NCBI GenBank assembly: GCA_014084085.1
Contig: NPFB01000056.1
Coordinates: forward strand, 120,501 to 184,500
Source: Hondaea fermentalgiana
Lineage: Eukaryota; Sar; Bigyra; Thraustochytrida; Thraustochytriidae
DNA: 64,000 nucleotides
Direction: 5' to 3'
The translations under genes and the position numbers were made by a program. Every line of letters starts with the position of its first letter. Position 1 is the first letter of the stretch. Of this stretch, positions 32,855 to 42,114 are shown piece by piece. The notes beneath the pieces were generated by a model. The model did not search any database, was not told the DNA's origin, and was given only the letters and a program-made list of their open reading frames with translations.

Positions 32855-35800
32855 TTAGTCGATCATATGCTTCTGACCTGGGACATTATCGCGCTGTATA
32901 ATCGAGGGCACCGACTTGGGTCTGGGAATTGGGGTCAAGCGATTCATCGCTCCCATGAACCAGCCTGCGGGAGACGCACTGGAGGACGCACCCTTGCTCG
33001 AGGATGATGCCGGACCTGCTGCAGGCGGAGGGGTCACAGGTGCAAGACGTGGCGGCGTGTCGAGACCTGCATTTGATGGGACCATCTTTTGCGCAGCCTC
33101 CTTGGTCGTGCGATGCGCTTGGTCTCGCGTTGGCGCTCCACGGCCGCCTCGCCCACGGACAGGCTTGATGACACGCGGCTTGCTTCCCCCTCCTGCTGCA
33201 CTCTTCTCCGATCCGAGCGTTCCCTCGATCTTTTCTTCCCGTTCGTCACATGCGTCATCTTCCTCCTCGTCATCAGAATGATCAAGAGCGTCAAATGCAA
33301 GCTTGTACGCAGCGAGTTCGGTCTGCAGCTTGTCCACATGTTCCTGGTAGTCCTCCACGTGCGATTTGAAAGAGGCTTGGTAGTCGTGCAAAGCAGCCTC
33401 GAGGAAACCGATCTGAGACTCGCGGTTCTGAAGTTTGAGGCGCGCAAGAACTTCGTTCTGCTGCGCAACCTGGAGCTTTGCACTCTGCTTGCGGATCTGC
33501 TTGTTCAGTTCAAGATTGTGCTCTCGCTCCGTGCGCAGCGTGTCAGTAATATCGCTCAGGTCTGCGTTATTCGACGCTGCAAGCAGCTCTTGGGCCTCGA
33601 GCATTTCGAGGCGCAACTGAATGTACTTTTCAGTAATATGCATCAAATCACTCTTGAGCAGGGCCTCTTGGGACGTCATCGATGATTTGATATCGCGCAA
33701 GCTCGTCGAACGTCGGCGCAGCTCCCTGCTGGCCCTCCTGCTCTTGCGGCCCCGTTTCTTGTCGCATTCTGGTGACGACGCCTTGGCTTCCACGCCCTCA
33801 CCCTCGTTTGCAGTCTTTCCGCCTTCTTCGCCGTTGTTAATATCCCAGGAATGAGCAGGGGCACTCTGCTCATCGAGACTTTCGACATCGTCCAAGAGAG
33901 TCCGATCATCGTGCCCGCTCTGAAAGAATGCATCGTCGTCCCCGCCACCTAAATGTTGCTTGAGGACCTTGTTCTCCGTCTTGAGTCCACGCAAGGTGAG
34001 CTGCGTCTCCTTTTCCTTGAACTCGGCTTGTTGCTGAAAAAGCTCAAGCTTGGCCACGCGTTGCACAAGATCAGCTTGCGCTTTGGCTGACGCTGCCAAC
34101 TCATCTTCAAGCTCCCGATTCCGCGCGCGAAGCCCCTCCAGAGCGTCGTTGGCAATATCTGCTTCCGCCTGCGCTTCGTCAGCCTTCATTTGCAGCGAAT
34201 CGACCTTTTCCAAAGCCTTGGTCAGCGCTTCCTCTGCGCGTCGGACCAGCTGCGAGTCACCCTCGAAGCCTTCCGTCTCGGGTTGCGGGCTACTTTGTTC
34301 CAGGGGTGATGGTGGGTATCGTGTGTCCTCGGGGCACCCTTCGGCCGGGTGTACAAGGCCCGCCTCACGCGCAGCACGCTCCTGCTGCACTTGCATTTGC
34401 TCTTGTTCTTGCTTTGCCGCATGTTTTCCGGGTCCGTGCGGCTGCGAGCCGTGGCTCTTTCGCGTTTTCGCAAGAGAATCATCGCTACATGTTGGAATAG
34501 AGTTCAGTTCAAAGGATTCACGCTGCAGTACGCTCTCGAGACCCTTGGCGGATATGGTGAAAGCGCTTTGATCACCTTCAACCTCGCGCACTGGAGACTG
34601 TGCGACGTCGATACCAAGGCTCGCTTCAAGCGACCGAGCGTACTTTACCATCATGAGCAGCGAGTCCCGCGACCGCGCCACCATCGCCTTGTACTCTGCG
34701 ACGGAGAACTCCTGGTTCACTGTAGGCTTGTTCTTGATTCGTTTTGCACGCGTGCCAAAGCGCAACGTTGACAGAGTTTCCACGGCATTATACTTGAACC
34801 CAGAACACGTAATAATCAGCGACGTCTTGGAATTGCCTCCCAAAGAGTCCTGAAGACATCGCGTCAATTTGCTATCACGGTATGGCACGTGCTTGGCGCC
34901 TTCGACGAGGGCCTTGATCACATTGCCCAGCGCACTCAGCGAACGATTGATTGTCTTGGCCTCTTCGAGGACGCCACTCGTCGCCCCGGTCTTTTTCACC
35001 ATCTCGCTGCCTGCCAAATCAACCAAGAACAGCTTGCCTGTTCTACTCAACAGCGTGGACTGCGTTTTACGCTGTGAAACAGTAATCATGAACACCGAAT
35101 GGCTCCGACTCGAGTCCTGATTCATACGCGTGGACGCAATGGCGCGACTGGCATTTCCCTTGGCCGCCACCTTGAGCAGTTCCTTTGCTGACGACACATA
35201 CACCTCCTCGGCGCCCTCGATAACAACGCCGCGACCTCGCACGTCGCGCACGCGCAGGTTCTGGTTTCGCGCGCCAGGGTTCAAGAGGTCGCGGATGCGC
35301 TCCATGTAAATTTCCACAAAGGACACCTTGATCATGAACTCCGTGTCTGCGTCGGCGCCAGACATGGTGTCGAAAATATCCTCTGCGATGCGCGGCACGA
35401 CGCCTCGCAAATCCTCTCCGTCGTTTCCAGGGCCCATCTTGCCCCCGCTCGGCCCCATCATCGTGTGCGTCTTGCCCGACCCCGTCTGGCCGTATGCAAA
35501 AATGGTACAATTGTAGCCGTCGAGGACATCCTTGACGAGCGGCTTGGCGCAGTAGTCATACACTTCGTCCTGCTGCGAGGATTCCTGAAAAACGCGGTCG
35601 AAAGTGAACGTGGCGTCCTCTTTGGCGATGCCCTCGTGCAGCGTCACGGACGCGGCGTCCTCCCCAAACGAGACCGCGCGCTCCGCGCCTTGCGCCTCTT
35701 CCACCTTGTTGGCCGGCCGGAACCTGCAGCACACGCGCACGTTCGTCGAGGCGTTCCCTCCTCCTCCTCCTCCTGGCGACGCTGCGCCCTCGCTGCCTCT

Positions 35801-36007
35801 CCGCCGCGCCCTCGGCGTCGACGCCGCCGTGCTGCTGCGCTCGCGGCGCTCGGCCTCGCCTCTGCCCTCGTCGTCGTGGTCCAGGTCCCGGTCCGGGGCC
35901 GCCTCCGCCTCCGCCATGACCTCCCCGGCCCTCGCGAACACGTCTTCCTCGGGCTCCTGCTCCGGCCGCGGCGGCGGCTCTCCGCGCGGCGGCGGCGGGC
36001 TCTGCAT
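32855..36007 (-). CDS. kinesin-1 heavy chain
   Basis: The protein has 1050 residues. A Pro/acidic N-terminal extension (about 88 residues) precedes the motor domain (about 89-425): NVRVCCRFRP, P-loop GQTGSGKT at 173-180, switch I NQDSSRSH, switch II DLAGSE, and the microtubule-binding VPYRDSKLTRCLQDSLGG. The neck linker AKRIKNKPTVN is the kinesin-1 signature. Coiled coils follow (about 580-690 and 770-900), separated by acidic, low-complexity hinges. Near the C-terminus, VIKPVRGRGG (about residue 946) aligns with the conserved autoinhibitory IAK-type tail motif of kinesin-1 (IAKP-V/I-R), with the IA replaced by VI. Inferred role: plus-end-directed cargo transport on microtubules. Confidence 0.93.
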   Translation of the reverse strand: MQSPPPPRGEPPPRPEQEPEEDVFARAGEVMAEAEAAPDRDLDHDDEGRGEAERRERSSTAASTPRARRRGSEGAASPGGGGGGNASTNVRVCCRFRPANKVEEAQGAERAVSFGEDAASVTLHEGIAKEDATFTFDRVFQESSQQDEVYDYCAKPLVKDVLDGYNCTIFAYGQTGSGKTHTMMGPSGGKMGPGNDGEDLRGVVPRIAEDIFDTMSGADADTEFMIKVSFVEIYMERIRDLLNPGARNQNLRVRDVRGRGVVIEGAEEVYVSSAKELLKVAAKGNASRAIASTRMNQDSSRSHSVFMITVSQRKTQSTLLSRTGKLFLVDLAGSEMVKKTGATSGVLEEAKTINRSLSALGNVIKALVEGAKHVPYRDSKLTRCLQDSLGGNSKTSLIITCSGFKYNAVETLSTLRFGTRAKRIKNKPTVNQEFSVAEYKAMVARSRDSLLMMVKYARSLEASLGIDVAQSPVREVEGDQSAFTISAKGLESVLQRESFELNSIPTCSDDSLAKTRKSHGSQPHGPGKHAAKQEQEQMQVQQERAAREAGLVHPAEGCPEDTRYPPSPLEQSSPQPETEGFEGDSQLVRRAEEALTKALEKVDSLQMKADEAQAEADIANDALEGLRARNRELEDELAASAKAQADLVQRVAKLELFQQQAEFKEKETQLTLRGLKTENKVLKQHLGGGDDDAFFQSGHDDRTLLDDVESLDEQSAPAHSWDINNGEEGGKTANEGEGVEAKASSPECDKKRGRKSRRASRELRRRSTSLRDIKSSMTSQEALLKSDLMHITEKYIQLRLEMLEAQELLAASNNADLSDITDTLRTEREHNLELNKQIRKQSAKLQVAQQNEVLARLKLQNRESQIGFLEAALHDYQASFKSHVEDYQEHVDKLQTELAAYKLAFDALDHSDDEEEDDACDEREEKIEGTLGSEKSAAGGGSKPRVIKPVRGRGGRGAPTRDQAHRTTKEAAQKMVPSNAGLDTPPRLAPVTPPPAAGPASSSSKGASSSASPAGWFMGAMNRLTPIPRPKSVPSIIQRDNVPGQKHMID

Positions 36008-36957
36008 GCTCGCCCTCCGCGCGCGAGCTCGCCGCTCGCTCGCCGCTCGCTCGCCTTCCGTGGGTCTGTTCCGGTCTGCCGCCGCGGCGTGCCCTTCTCC
36101 TCCTCTTTCTCCTTCTCCTTCTTCTTCTTCTTCTCCTTCTTCTTCTTCTTCTGCTTGTTATTCTTCTTCTCCTCCGCAACAACGCAGCGAGCGATGTACC
36201 GGGACTGCGCCGCGCTCGCCGCCGTGCTCGGCGGGCTCGGCTTTGCTCGGCCGGCTGCTCGGCTTCTGCGTCTGCCGCAAGAGCAGAAGCGCGCAGGCGA
36301 GCGCGGCTCCTGTCGAGGCCGGGCTGCGCTCGCTCACGGGGGGCCAGTTCTCAGGCCCGGTGGGGCGCCACCTCCGCACTCGATTGCCGCGCTTGACTCG
36401 AAGGCGGGAGAGGAGAGGAGAAAAACAAACACTGCACGCGTGCACGGCACGGTCGCGGCGATTCTGCCAGGCAGGCGGCAGAGAACGCCGGCGAGAACGG
36501 GAGCTCGCCGCGCGAGAAAACCGATCAGAGGGGGCCAACCGGAGGCCACGTGGGGAAAAGGAGAAGGGGCCGCGGGAGAGCGCCCGGCCGAGAGCAGCTC
36601 CGGCTGCAGAGCGAGGCCAGACGCGGGAGCGGAGGAAAAGCAAACGGTCGGATGGATGACGCCCAGCAGAGGGGACAAAGGCGGCAGTCCAGCGAGTCAG
36701 CCTGCCAGACAGCCAGCCAGCCAGGCAGGTGACCGACCGGTTATCGTATCGTATCGTGTCATGGGGCATGATACTGACATGACTGCGACGAGCAAGACGA
36801 CTGGCCGGCCGGCCGGCCCGGCCGAATGACTGGATGAGTGAACGGAGATGATTCGAAGAGAGCTTGTTTCCCTAACTGCCAGTGGGACCAAGGGACATTT
36901 GTACGTGGCCGAGATGGTGCAGTTACGATGGTGAACCCTTCATCAAAGTCTATCTAT
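36008..36957. other. kinesin promoter / ALKBH1 3' spacer
   Basis: Next to the kinesin start is a (CTT/TTC)n pyrimidine array (36108-36175), which is GAA-rich on the kinesin coding strand. The rest is GC-rich. A GCCGGCCGGCCGGCC-type palindromic run lies near 36803-36820 and a (TATCG/TATCGTATCG) repeat at 36742-36758. No coding support. Confidence 0.55.
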
Positions 36958-38352
36958 TCATTTAGGGACGCGGCGTAAAGCGCCGAGAGCAGCATGGGCC
37001 GCCTGGGTGGAGAAAGTCCGCGGCTTCACCTGGCGCACATTGACGTTGATGCGTCCAGCCTCGAGATACGAGGCAACTGCAGGTGGAAGACACGGCAACA
37101 ATCGCGAGGGGAGGGTTCCTTGCATCATGCAGGGAACACCATGAATGTTCATGCGCGAAGGACCGCCTAGAATAACCACGTCGCCGTTGCGCACAATGAG
37201 AGGCACAGGCCCTGGGGGTCGGGCGTCCGTCTGAGAGTCTCCGCCCAAAACGTAGACGCCAGCGTTGCCAAAGGAAATCGACACAACAGGGGCATCGTCT
37301 GTCCACTCGGCGTCATCCTTGTGACCGCCCATTGTCGTTCCTGCGCGGTAATAATTGACAATAGCCGTTTCCGGCTCAATCTGCATGGCAAAGGGCTCCA
37401 CAAGCTGTTTTGCAAGTCTACCGAGCGCACGAGGAAATGGACTCTTGCGATCCTCCGTGTACCTTCGGTTGGACCAATCGTAGTGGTATCCCAAGGTAGC
37501 CCAGCGGAGCTTGCTGCTCAACGCAGACTCTTCACCATCTTGTGTGCGATTTCGCTCGCTCACGTCACCACTCGCGTAGTCGACAGCGAGTCGCTCAACC
37601 CATTTCGCTTCAACGCGAGTTGAGACAAAGGGATTCGGAACAAAAATGAACCCTGGCCTTCCCTCAATGCCGTATGCTTTTGTCACACAAAAGTCTTCTT
37701 CCTCGGCCTCTACTTCTTCATTTTTGCCACCGTTGACGTCTTCCTGCGCGTCCTGATCGTTCTGATGGCCCTTCTCTTTCATGAAGGAAGGGACTTCAAT
37801 CGTCTTGACAAGGTCAACGAGCTCTTTCGGGGAGTTGTCCAGGTTGCAAAAGTCCAGAAGGTCGATTTCCTCGGTGGCGCGCTTGCGTTTTTGCCCAGAG
37901 ACAACGTTCTCGTCCTCGACACGACCACTGTCTGTGTCCATTCGCTTTACGTACGCCGTCACCTCGTGTCTTTTGCGCTTAAAGTGTTTCCAAACGTTGC
38001 GAAAGACTTCTTCCTTGGCTTTGTTTTCTGTCTCTGTCTCCGCCTCCGTCTGCGTCTCGGGTGCTTGCACGCGGCAGCTCTCGTCCCCCTTGCGCACGCG
38101 CTGCGGCGTCTCCATGTCCGAAGTTTTGCTCGTACCACTCATCTCCGGCGTCAGCTTGTCCGGGCTAGGCCTATCGCTGCCGGGCCCAGCACGTTTTGCG
38201 TCCTCCATGCTCTCGCTCTTGGCCGTGTCGGCAAGCGAGGCCTCGCTCCCTCCGCTCCGCAAGCGGCGCTCCACGAGCAGGCGGGGCCTTTGCAAATTTG
38301 CGGCCATTCGTAGTGGTGCCAGAGACTGCGACTCGCTCATTCCCCGACTCAT
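36958..38352 (-). CDS. ALKBH1-like Fe(II)/2-oxoglutarate dioxygenase
   Basis: The protein has 464 residues. The N-terminal 190 residues are charged and low complexity, starting with an Arg-rich stretch (MAANLQRPRLLVERRLRS) that could be a mitochondrial presequence. The catalytic part is ALKBH1-type: LRWATLGYHYDW, INYYRAGTTMGGHKDD-like core, SISFGNAGVYVLGG, VRNGDVVILGGPSRMNIHGVP and NVNVRQV. Visible ligands are Fe-binding H344 and D346 (HKD) and distal H404, and 2-oxoglutarate-binding R440. The family demethylates or oxidises nucleic-acid bases, with mitochondrial and cytosolic tRNA among its substrates in animals. Length exceeds animal ALKBH1 because of the N-terminal region. Several in-frame ATGs near the start make the exact N-terminus uncertain. 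Confidence 0.9.
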   Translation of the reverse strand: MSRGMSESQSLAPLRMAANLQRPRLLVERRLRSGGSEASLADTAKSESMEDAKRAGPGSDRPSPDKLTPEMSGTSKTSDMETPQRVRKGDESCRVQAPETQTEAETETENKAKEEVFRNVWKHFKRKRHEVTAYVKRMDTDSGRVEDENVVSGQKRKRATEEIDLLDFCNLDNSPKELVDLVKTIEVPSFMKEKGHQNDQDAQEDVNGGKNEEVEAEEEDFCVTKAYGIEGRPGFIFVPNPFVSTRVEAKWVERLAVDYASGDVSERNRTQDGEESALSSKLRWATLGYHYDWSNRRYTEDRKSPFPRALGRLAKQLVEPFAMQIEPETAIVNYYRAGTTMGGHKDDAEWTDDAPVVSISFGNAGVYVLGGDSQTDARPPGPVPLIVRNGDVVILGGPSRMNIHGVPCMMQGTLPSRLLPCLPPAVASYLEAGRINVNVRQVKPRTFSTQAAHAALGALRRVPK

Positions 38353-38941
38353 TCACGGATTTCCTCGCCTGTAAAGTAGGCCTTCCGGCCGCTTGGCAAG
38401 TGTCGTACTACGCGCTCAGCTGCTCCATTGTGGCGAAGCCAGCGGGATGACGAACATCTTGTCGCCAAGAACATCCAGATAAGCTGCCAGCTGCCTCATT
38501 TTCCGGTGGGTTTGCATTGTGAAAGTGACTCGGTCATGGATGAGCGCGTCCACGATGAGCTCAACGAGAATTTCACTCAGACTTCGTCTTCGCTACAACG
38601 GTCTCTCCTCGTTCTGCACGACGCCCTGCCCTTGTTGCACCACTGGCCAGAGCATTCACCGAGGCATTGGCCAAGGCCTTGCATGACCGAGGAAATGCAT
38701 GTTTCTGATGAGCTGGAAGTGCCAGTGAGTGAGTGATTTGGAGGTCTCGCGAATGCGTCCCAATCAATGCGCCAAAGAACGAACAACCAGTTGGGCGATT
38801 GCCAACGCCGCGTCTCGCGAAGCCATAGCGATACGATCGCTGGCTAGGGGGCTCGATAGCTCGCCGCGCGCAGCCTTCGGCGCTGAGGTCACCGCGCCGA
38901 GGTCTCTGTGCTACTCTGACGTTGCAAAAGCCATCGGCGTC
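38353..38941. other. divergent promoter region, ALKBH1-like (-) / SET (+)
   Basis: A 589-bp spacer between two start codons. It contains a coding-looking open stretch on the minus strand (38416-38592, listed separately) and, near the SET gene, an in-frame extension of the SET frame that reads as ordinary spacer. Confidence 0.5.
38416..38592 (-). CDS. possible terminal exon of an unrecognised small gene
   Basis: This is an open stretch of 58 codons ending in TGA, bounded upstream by TAG. The translation is protein-like rather than spacer-like: an amphipathic LSEILVELIVDALIHDRVTF, then QTHRKMRQLAAYLDVL, and FVIPLASPQW at the end. No in-frame ATG precedes residue 26 (ATG at 38517). The same frame upstream of the TAG opens at an ATG at 38655. 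It may therefore be a 3' exon joined by splicing, a frame interrupted by a stop, or chance. I do not recognise the family. It ends 64 bp before the ALKBH1-like start on the same strand. Confidence 0.3.
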   Translation of the reverse strand, partial: RRRSLSEILVELIVDALIHDRVTFTMQTHRKMRQLAAYLDVLGDKMFVIPLASPQWSS

Positions 38942-41578
38942 ATGGCCCAGCCGTTGCCAACGCGACACCTGGTCACCCTTCTGACACTGCTGCTGCTACT
39001 GCTGCTCGCGGTAACCTTGCACGCAACAGACACTACTACTGAGGAGGGATCATGCGCTTCAGCCGACGAGCGCGCTTCGACAGAATTCTTGGCATGGTTT
39101 GAGCAAAACGGAGGCCGCGCCACGCACGTTGACCTTGCCTCCTTTGAAGATTTTGGCCGTGGAGTTCGAGCGTCCGACACTGTTCTCGAGGGACAAGAGG
39201 TGCTTCGAGTCCCACTAAACTCCGTCATTTGTGCCAAAACTGTACAACACGCAAGCAAGGGCGGAGCTCGCCTCGCGAGCAGCTTCAGCACAAAGACGGA
39301 TAAAGTCGTGGCCGCCTTCCTACTCCTCGAAAAGGCCAAGGGCGAAGACTCGCTATGGGCCTCGTACTTGCGCGTCTTGCCCGAATTTGTTCCGTCTGCA
39401 TGGCTCGCGCCTCCGGAAATCCTCAAGGAGCTGCATGACGAGCACCTCGAGGGCCGTCTGCGGAACTTTCGGCGCATCCTTGATGCCGAGCACAGCCAAC
39501 TTGTCAAGACTCTCGCTCTTGCTCTCAAGGAGGATAACGTCCCCGCCGAGGCGCACACCGACGCCCTTTCCCTCAATGCCTTTTACTGGGCCACCGCAAT
39601 CGTCGACTCTCGTGCAATCACCATATCAGGCCAAAAGTACCTCGTTCCCTTTGTTGACATGTTCAACTACAAGGCGCACATGCGTCCGCGGCAACACGCG
39701 AATGGCGACTTCTTTGAAGCCCATCACAAACTCGAGCGCAATGATTTTGTCGTCTTTGCGGATCGCAACGTTCAGGCCGGTCAACAGGTCTTCATGGACT
39801 ATGGCGACAACCCGAGCGAGGTCTACTTGACGTATCATGGATTCGTCCCAGACCACAACCCCTTTGACTGCGCGATTGTTGCCGCGAGTCTACCTGCGTC
39901 TTTGGAGGCTGGCGAAGCTGGCGAGCAGCGGTCGCGCCTGCTCAATACACTTCGCATTGGCACCACGGTCCGAGAATGTCTGCGCTGGAACACGGTCGAT
40001 AGAACCTGGGCCCAGAGTAAGCTCGCCATCCTCGACCGCGTCGCGCAATTGTCTGATGAAGACGTCGCTGCCTGCGTGAAAGACCTTGATGCAGCTTCGG
40101 GGCAGAATGAAATATCGCAGATTGCCCGAAAATGTCTTGCTGGAACGCAAGAACGTCGCAGCACCCTTGTCGATCATGTGAAAGCTGCCCAACCTTCCTA
40201 TCCTCTTGAAGAGGATATCGCCAAGCTCAGCGCGGCCATCGAAGCAGATGATACCTTTGCCGCACTTATCCTCAGTCACCGCGTTGCGCAACGAACCGCT
40301 CTTTCTCACCTATTGGGCTTTCTCGAGAACAAGGTCATGCCTCCACACCCAATCGTCCCAAGCCTTGAGGAAGCCGCGGCTAGCCTCAAAGACTACGGGC
40401 TACCGCCCGCCGATTATCTCGCAAACGAGCCTCCACTTGAGACTCAAGTTGCTCGTCTAAACTCCTGGGTCAAGGAACAAGCGTTTCCCGTCGTCAAGGT
40501 CGAGGCAGCCACGGTTCCACATTTGCGCGTAGGGACCATTGTCACCGAGGATCTCGCTGCCGAAGATCCGTATCTCATTATCCCGAAGGATCTTGTCATG
40601 GACGTCCGCACGGCCACGGAGAGCAAAGTGTATCCGTTCATTTTCCATTTGTGTGAAAACCTGGGTATTCCCGACCCTTTTCATGAGCTCATGATCTTTC
40701 TCATGTTTGAGTACTTTGTAGAAGGTCCGCGATCGGTGTGGTGGCCCTATCTCTCGCTGCTGCCTCGACCCGATGAGTTCATGGCCCCTTCCTTCTTTTC
40801 GGAAGAGGACCTTGCCATTCTTGAAGGCCATCAAACGCAGTCTGAAGCGATAAAGAACCGCGACCAGGTGCGCGCACGATTTGGACGCGTCAAGCCTTTT
40901 CTAGAGAGCGAAGGTGTCCTTTCCTTTCTTCCCGCTTCAGTGTTTACCGTGGAAAACTACTTTTGGGCGCATGCCATCCTCGACTCGCGCGGCATTTGGT
41001 GGCAGGGCCAGCGTCACCTCGTCCCGCTGCTTGACATGGTCAACTGTAAAGCAGGGGGGGCGCGGCCGCACGAGACTTTTGTCAACACGACACTTGCCTC
41101 GGCCGTCACACGTGCTCCTCAAATGTACAAGGCTGGTGACCAGCTCTTTGAGGACTACGGCCAGCCCAATCACATTTACTTTCTCTATCATGGTTTCTCT
41201 CTGGAAAACAATGCGTACGACTGCTTTCGTGTTACCATCGACCTCAACGAACGCCAGCGGAAAGCTCTGGCCAACTTTGAGTTTGGTGGAAATATGCGGC
41301 GCGTGCGAGCAGAAAAGCACCCCTTTTGCGTCCACGCCCCTCTTCGCGGCGCCGCGAACCAGGGATTGACAGCTGCCTTGGGAACCTCGTCCGCTTCCTT
41401 GAGCCCTGTCACAGATCAGATCAAGGAAGCGCTCTCTGCGATGCCTACGACTCTCGAAGAAGACGAGCGTAAGCTCGCCGAGGCATCGACTCACGGACTC
41501 TCAGATCGAGCCCAGAGCGCGCTTCTCTTCATTATACGCGAAAAGAGGCTTCTTCACGCACTTCTCGAGGACGCCTGA
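38942..41578 (+). CDS. secreted/endomembrane tandem SET-domain protein (SETD3/RLSMT type)
   Basis: The protein has 878 residues from the ATG at 38942, which gives a classic signal peptide (MAQPLPTRHLVTLLTLLLLL then AVTLHA). An upstream in-frame ATG at 38729 would bury it. Two successive SET units of the interrupted Rubisco-LSMT/SETD3 type are visible. Unit 1 has FEDFGRGVRASDTVLEGQEV, DSRAITISGQKYLVPFVDMF and VFMDYGDNPSEVYLTYHGF. Unit 2 has HLRVGTIVTEDLAAEDPYLI, LDSRGIWWQGQRHLVPLLDM and LFEDYGQPNHIYFLYHGF. Each contains the SET core (DMxN or D-M-F-N, then DYG) and the YHGF-like motif. The family methylates protein lysine or histidine using SAM. A signal peptide on such an enzyme is unusual. 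The C-terminal Rubisco-LSMT substrate-binding helices follow each SET in part. Confidence 0.82.
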   Translation: MAQPLPTRHLVTLLTLLLLLLLAVTLHATDTTTEEGSCASADERASTEFLAWFEQNGGRATHVDLASFEDFGRGVRASDTVLEGQEVLRVPLNSVICAKTVQHASKGGARLASSFSTKTDKVVAAFLLLEKAKGEDSLWASYLRVLPEFVPSAWLAPPEILKELHDEHLEGRLRNFRRILDAEHSQLVKTLALALKEDNVPAEAHTDALSLNAFYWATAIVDSRAITISGQKYLVPFVDMFNYKAHMRPRQHANGDFFEAHHKLERNDFVVFADRNVQAGQQVFMDYGDNPSEVYLTYHGFVPDHNPFDCAIVAASLPASLEAGEAGEQRSRLLNTLRIGTTVRECLRWNTVDRTWAQSKLAILDRVAQLSDEDVAACVKDLDAASGQNEISQIARKCLAGTQERRSTLVDHVKAAQPSYPLEEDIAKLSAAIEADDTFAALILSHRVAQRTALSHLLGFLENKVMPPHPIVPSLEEAAASLKDYGLPPADYLANEPPLETQVARLNSWVKEQAFPVVKVEAATVPHLRVGTIVTEDLAAEDPYLIIPKDLVMDVRTATESKVYPFIFHLCENLGIPDPFHELMIFLMFEYFVEGPRSVWWPYLSLLPRPDEFMAPSFFSEEDLAILEGHQTQSEAIKNRDQVRARFGRVKPFLESEGVLSFLPASVFTVENYFWAHAILDSRGIWWQGQRHLVPLLDMVNCKAGGARPHETFVNTTLASAVTRAPQMYKAGDQLFEDYGQPNHIYFLYHGFSLENNAYDCFRVTIDLNERQRKALANFEFGGNMRRVRAEKHPFCVHAPLRGAANQGLTAALGTSSASLSPVTDQIKEALSAMPTTLEEDERKLAEASTHGLSDRAQSALLFIIREKRLLHALLEDA

Positions 41579-41610
41579 TTGCTTTCTTCATCGTCAATGA
41601 AGGAGAAACG

Positions 41611-41634
41611 TTTGCGATACGATACGTTCGCAAA
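41611..41634. repeat. inverted repeat, 7-bp arms
   Basis: TTTGCGA and TCGCAAA flank a 10-nt loop, 33 bp after the SET stop codon. Confidence 0.85.
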
Positions 41635-41672
41635 GAACGAAGCTTATCTTTTTTAGGGGAAAGCTGTCACAG

Positions 41673-41690
41673 CCACACGTATACGTGTGG
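41673..41690. repeat. perfect 18-bp palindrome
   Basis: CCACACGTATACGTGTGG is identical to its reverse complement. It contains two ACGT cores. Confidence 0.97.
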
Positions 41691-41729
41691 ACACTTTCTA
41701 TCGGCCATTTATCCATCTGTCGATCCCAC

Positions 41730-41767
41730 CTCGAGCTTCGCGATAAGGTCTTTTAGAGCTCGAGCTC
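41730..41767. repeat. nested inverted repeat and 12-bp palindrome
   Basis: CTCGAGCT (41730-41737) pairs with AGCTCGAG (41757-41764) across a 19-nt loop. The right arm is itself part of the perfect palindrome GAGCTCGAGCTC (41756-41767). Confidence 0.9.
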
Positions 41768-41773
41768 CAATTC

Positions 41774-41806
41774 TTTCCACAATGGTGCCTCATATCATTG
41801 TGGGAA
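41774..41806. repeat. hairpin with 8-bp perfect stem extendable to 11
   Basis: CCACAATG (41777-41784) pairs with CATTGTGG (41796-41803) over an 11-nt loop. Flanking T and G/A residues extend the stem, and an A-run follows. It could act as a transcript 3'-end structure for the SET gene. Confidence 0.9.
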
Positions 41807-41844
41807 AAAAAATGAAATGAAATTGCAAATTCGATTTATCCTCT

Positions 41845-41860
41845 GTGCACAATTGTGCAC
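41845..41860. repeat. perfect 16-bp palindrome
   Basis: GTGCACAATTGTGCAC is identical to its reverse complement. Confidence 0.97.
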
Positions 41861-42114
41861 CCTCGGTCTCGTGAAGTGCTCGCATCCTGCGTCACCGCTA
41901 GGATGACCAGAAGAGTAAATAAGAGTACTGCGGCCAGAGGCGATTGGGCCCTGAAGTCTTGTTTATTCTTCTGGTCGACCCAGCGAAAACTAGGTACCGC
42001 AAATTGACCCAAATGAAAACGGCTATTTTTTTGATCAAGATGCAATGTGTGGCTCGCTTTTTCTCCTTGGTGCGCGCATGTACGAGCTCGAGCAATCAAA
42101 CCTGCTGGTGCACA

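Larger units (their letters stand above)
41579..42114. promoter_or_regulatory. palindrome-rich spacer between SET and ZSWIM2-like genes
   Basis: A 536-bp spacer between two + strand genes. Five separate inverted repeats or palindromes lie within 250 bp (41611-41860, listed individually). The second half (41861-42114) is in frame with the ZSWIM2-like gene but reads as leader. No gene seen. Confidence 0.7.
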
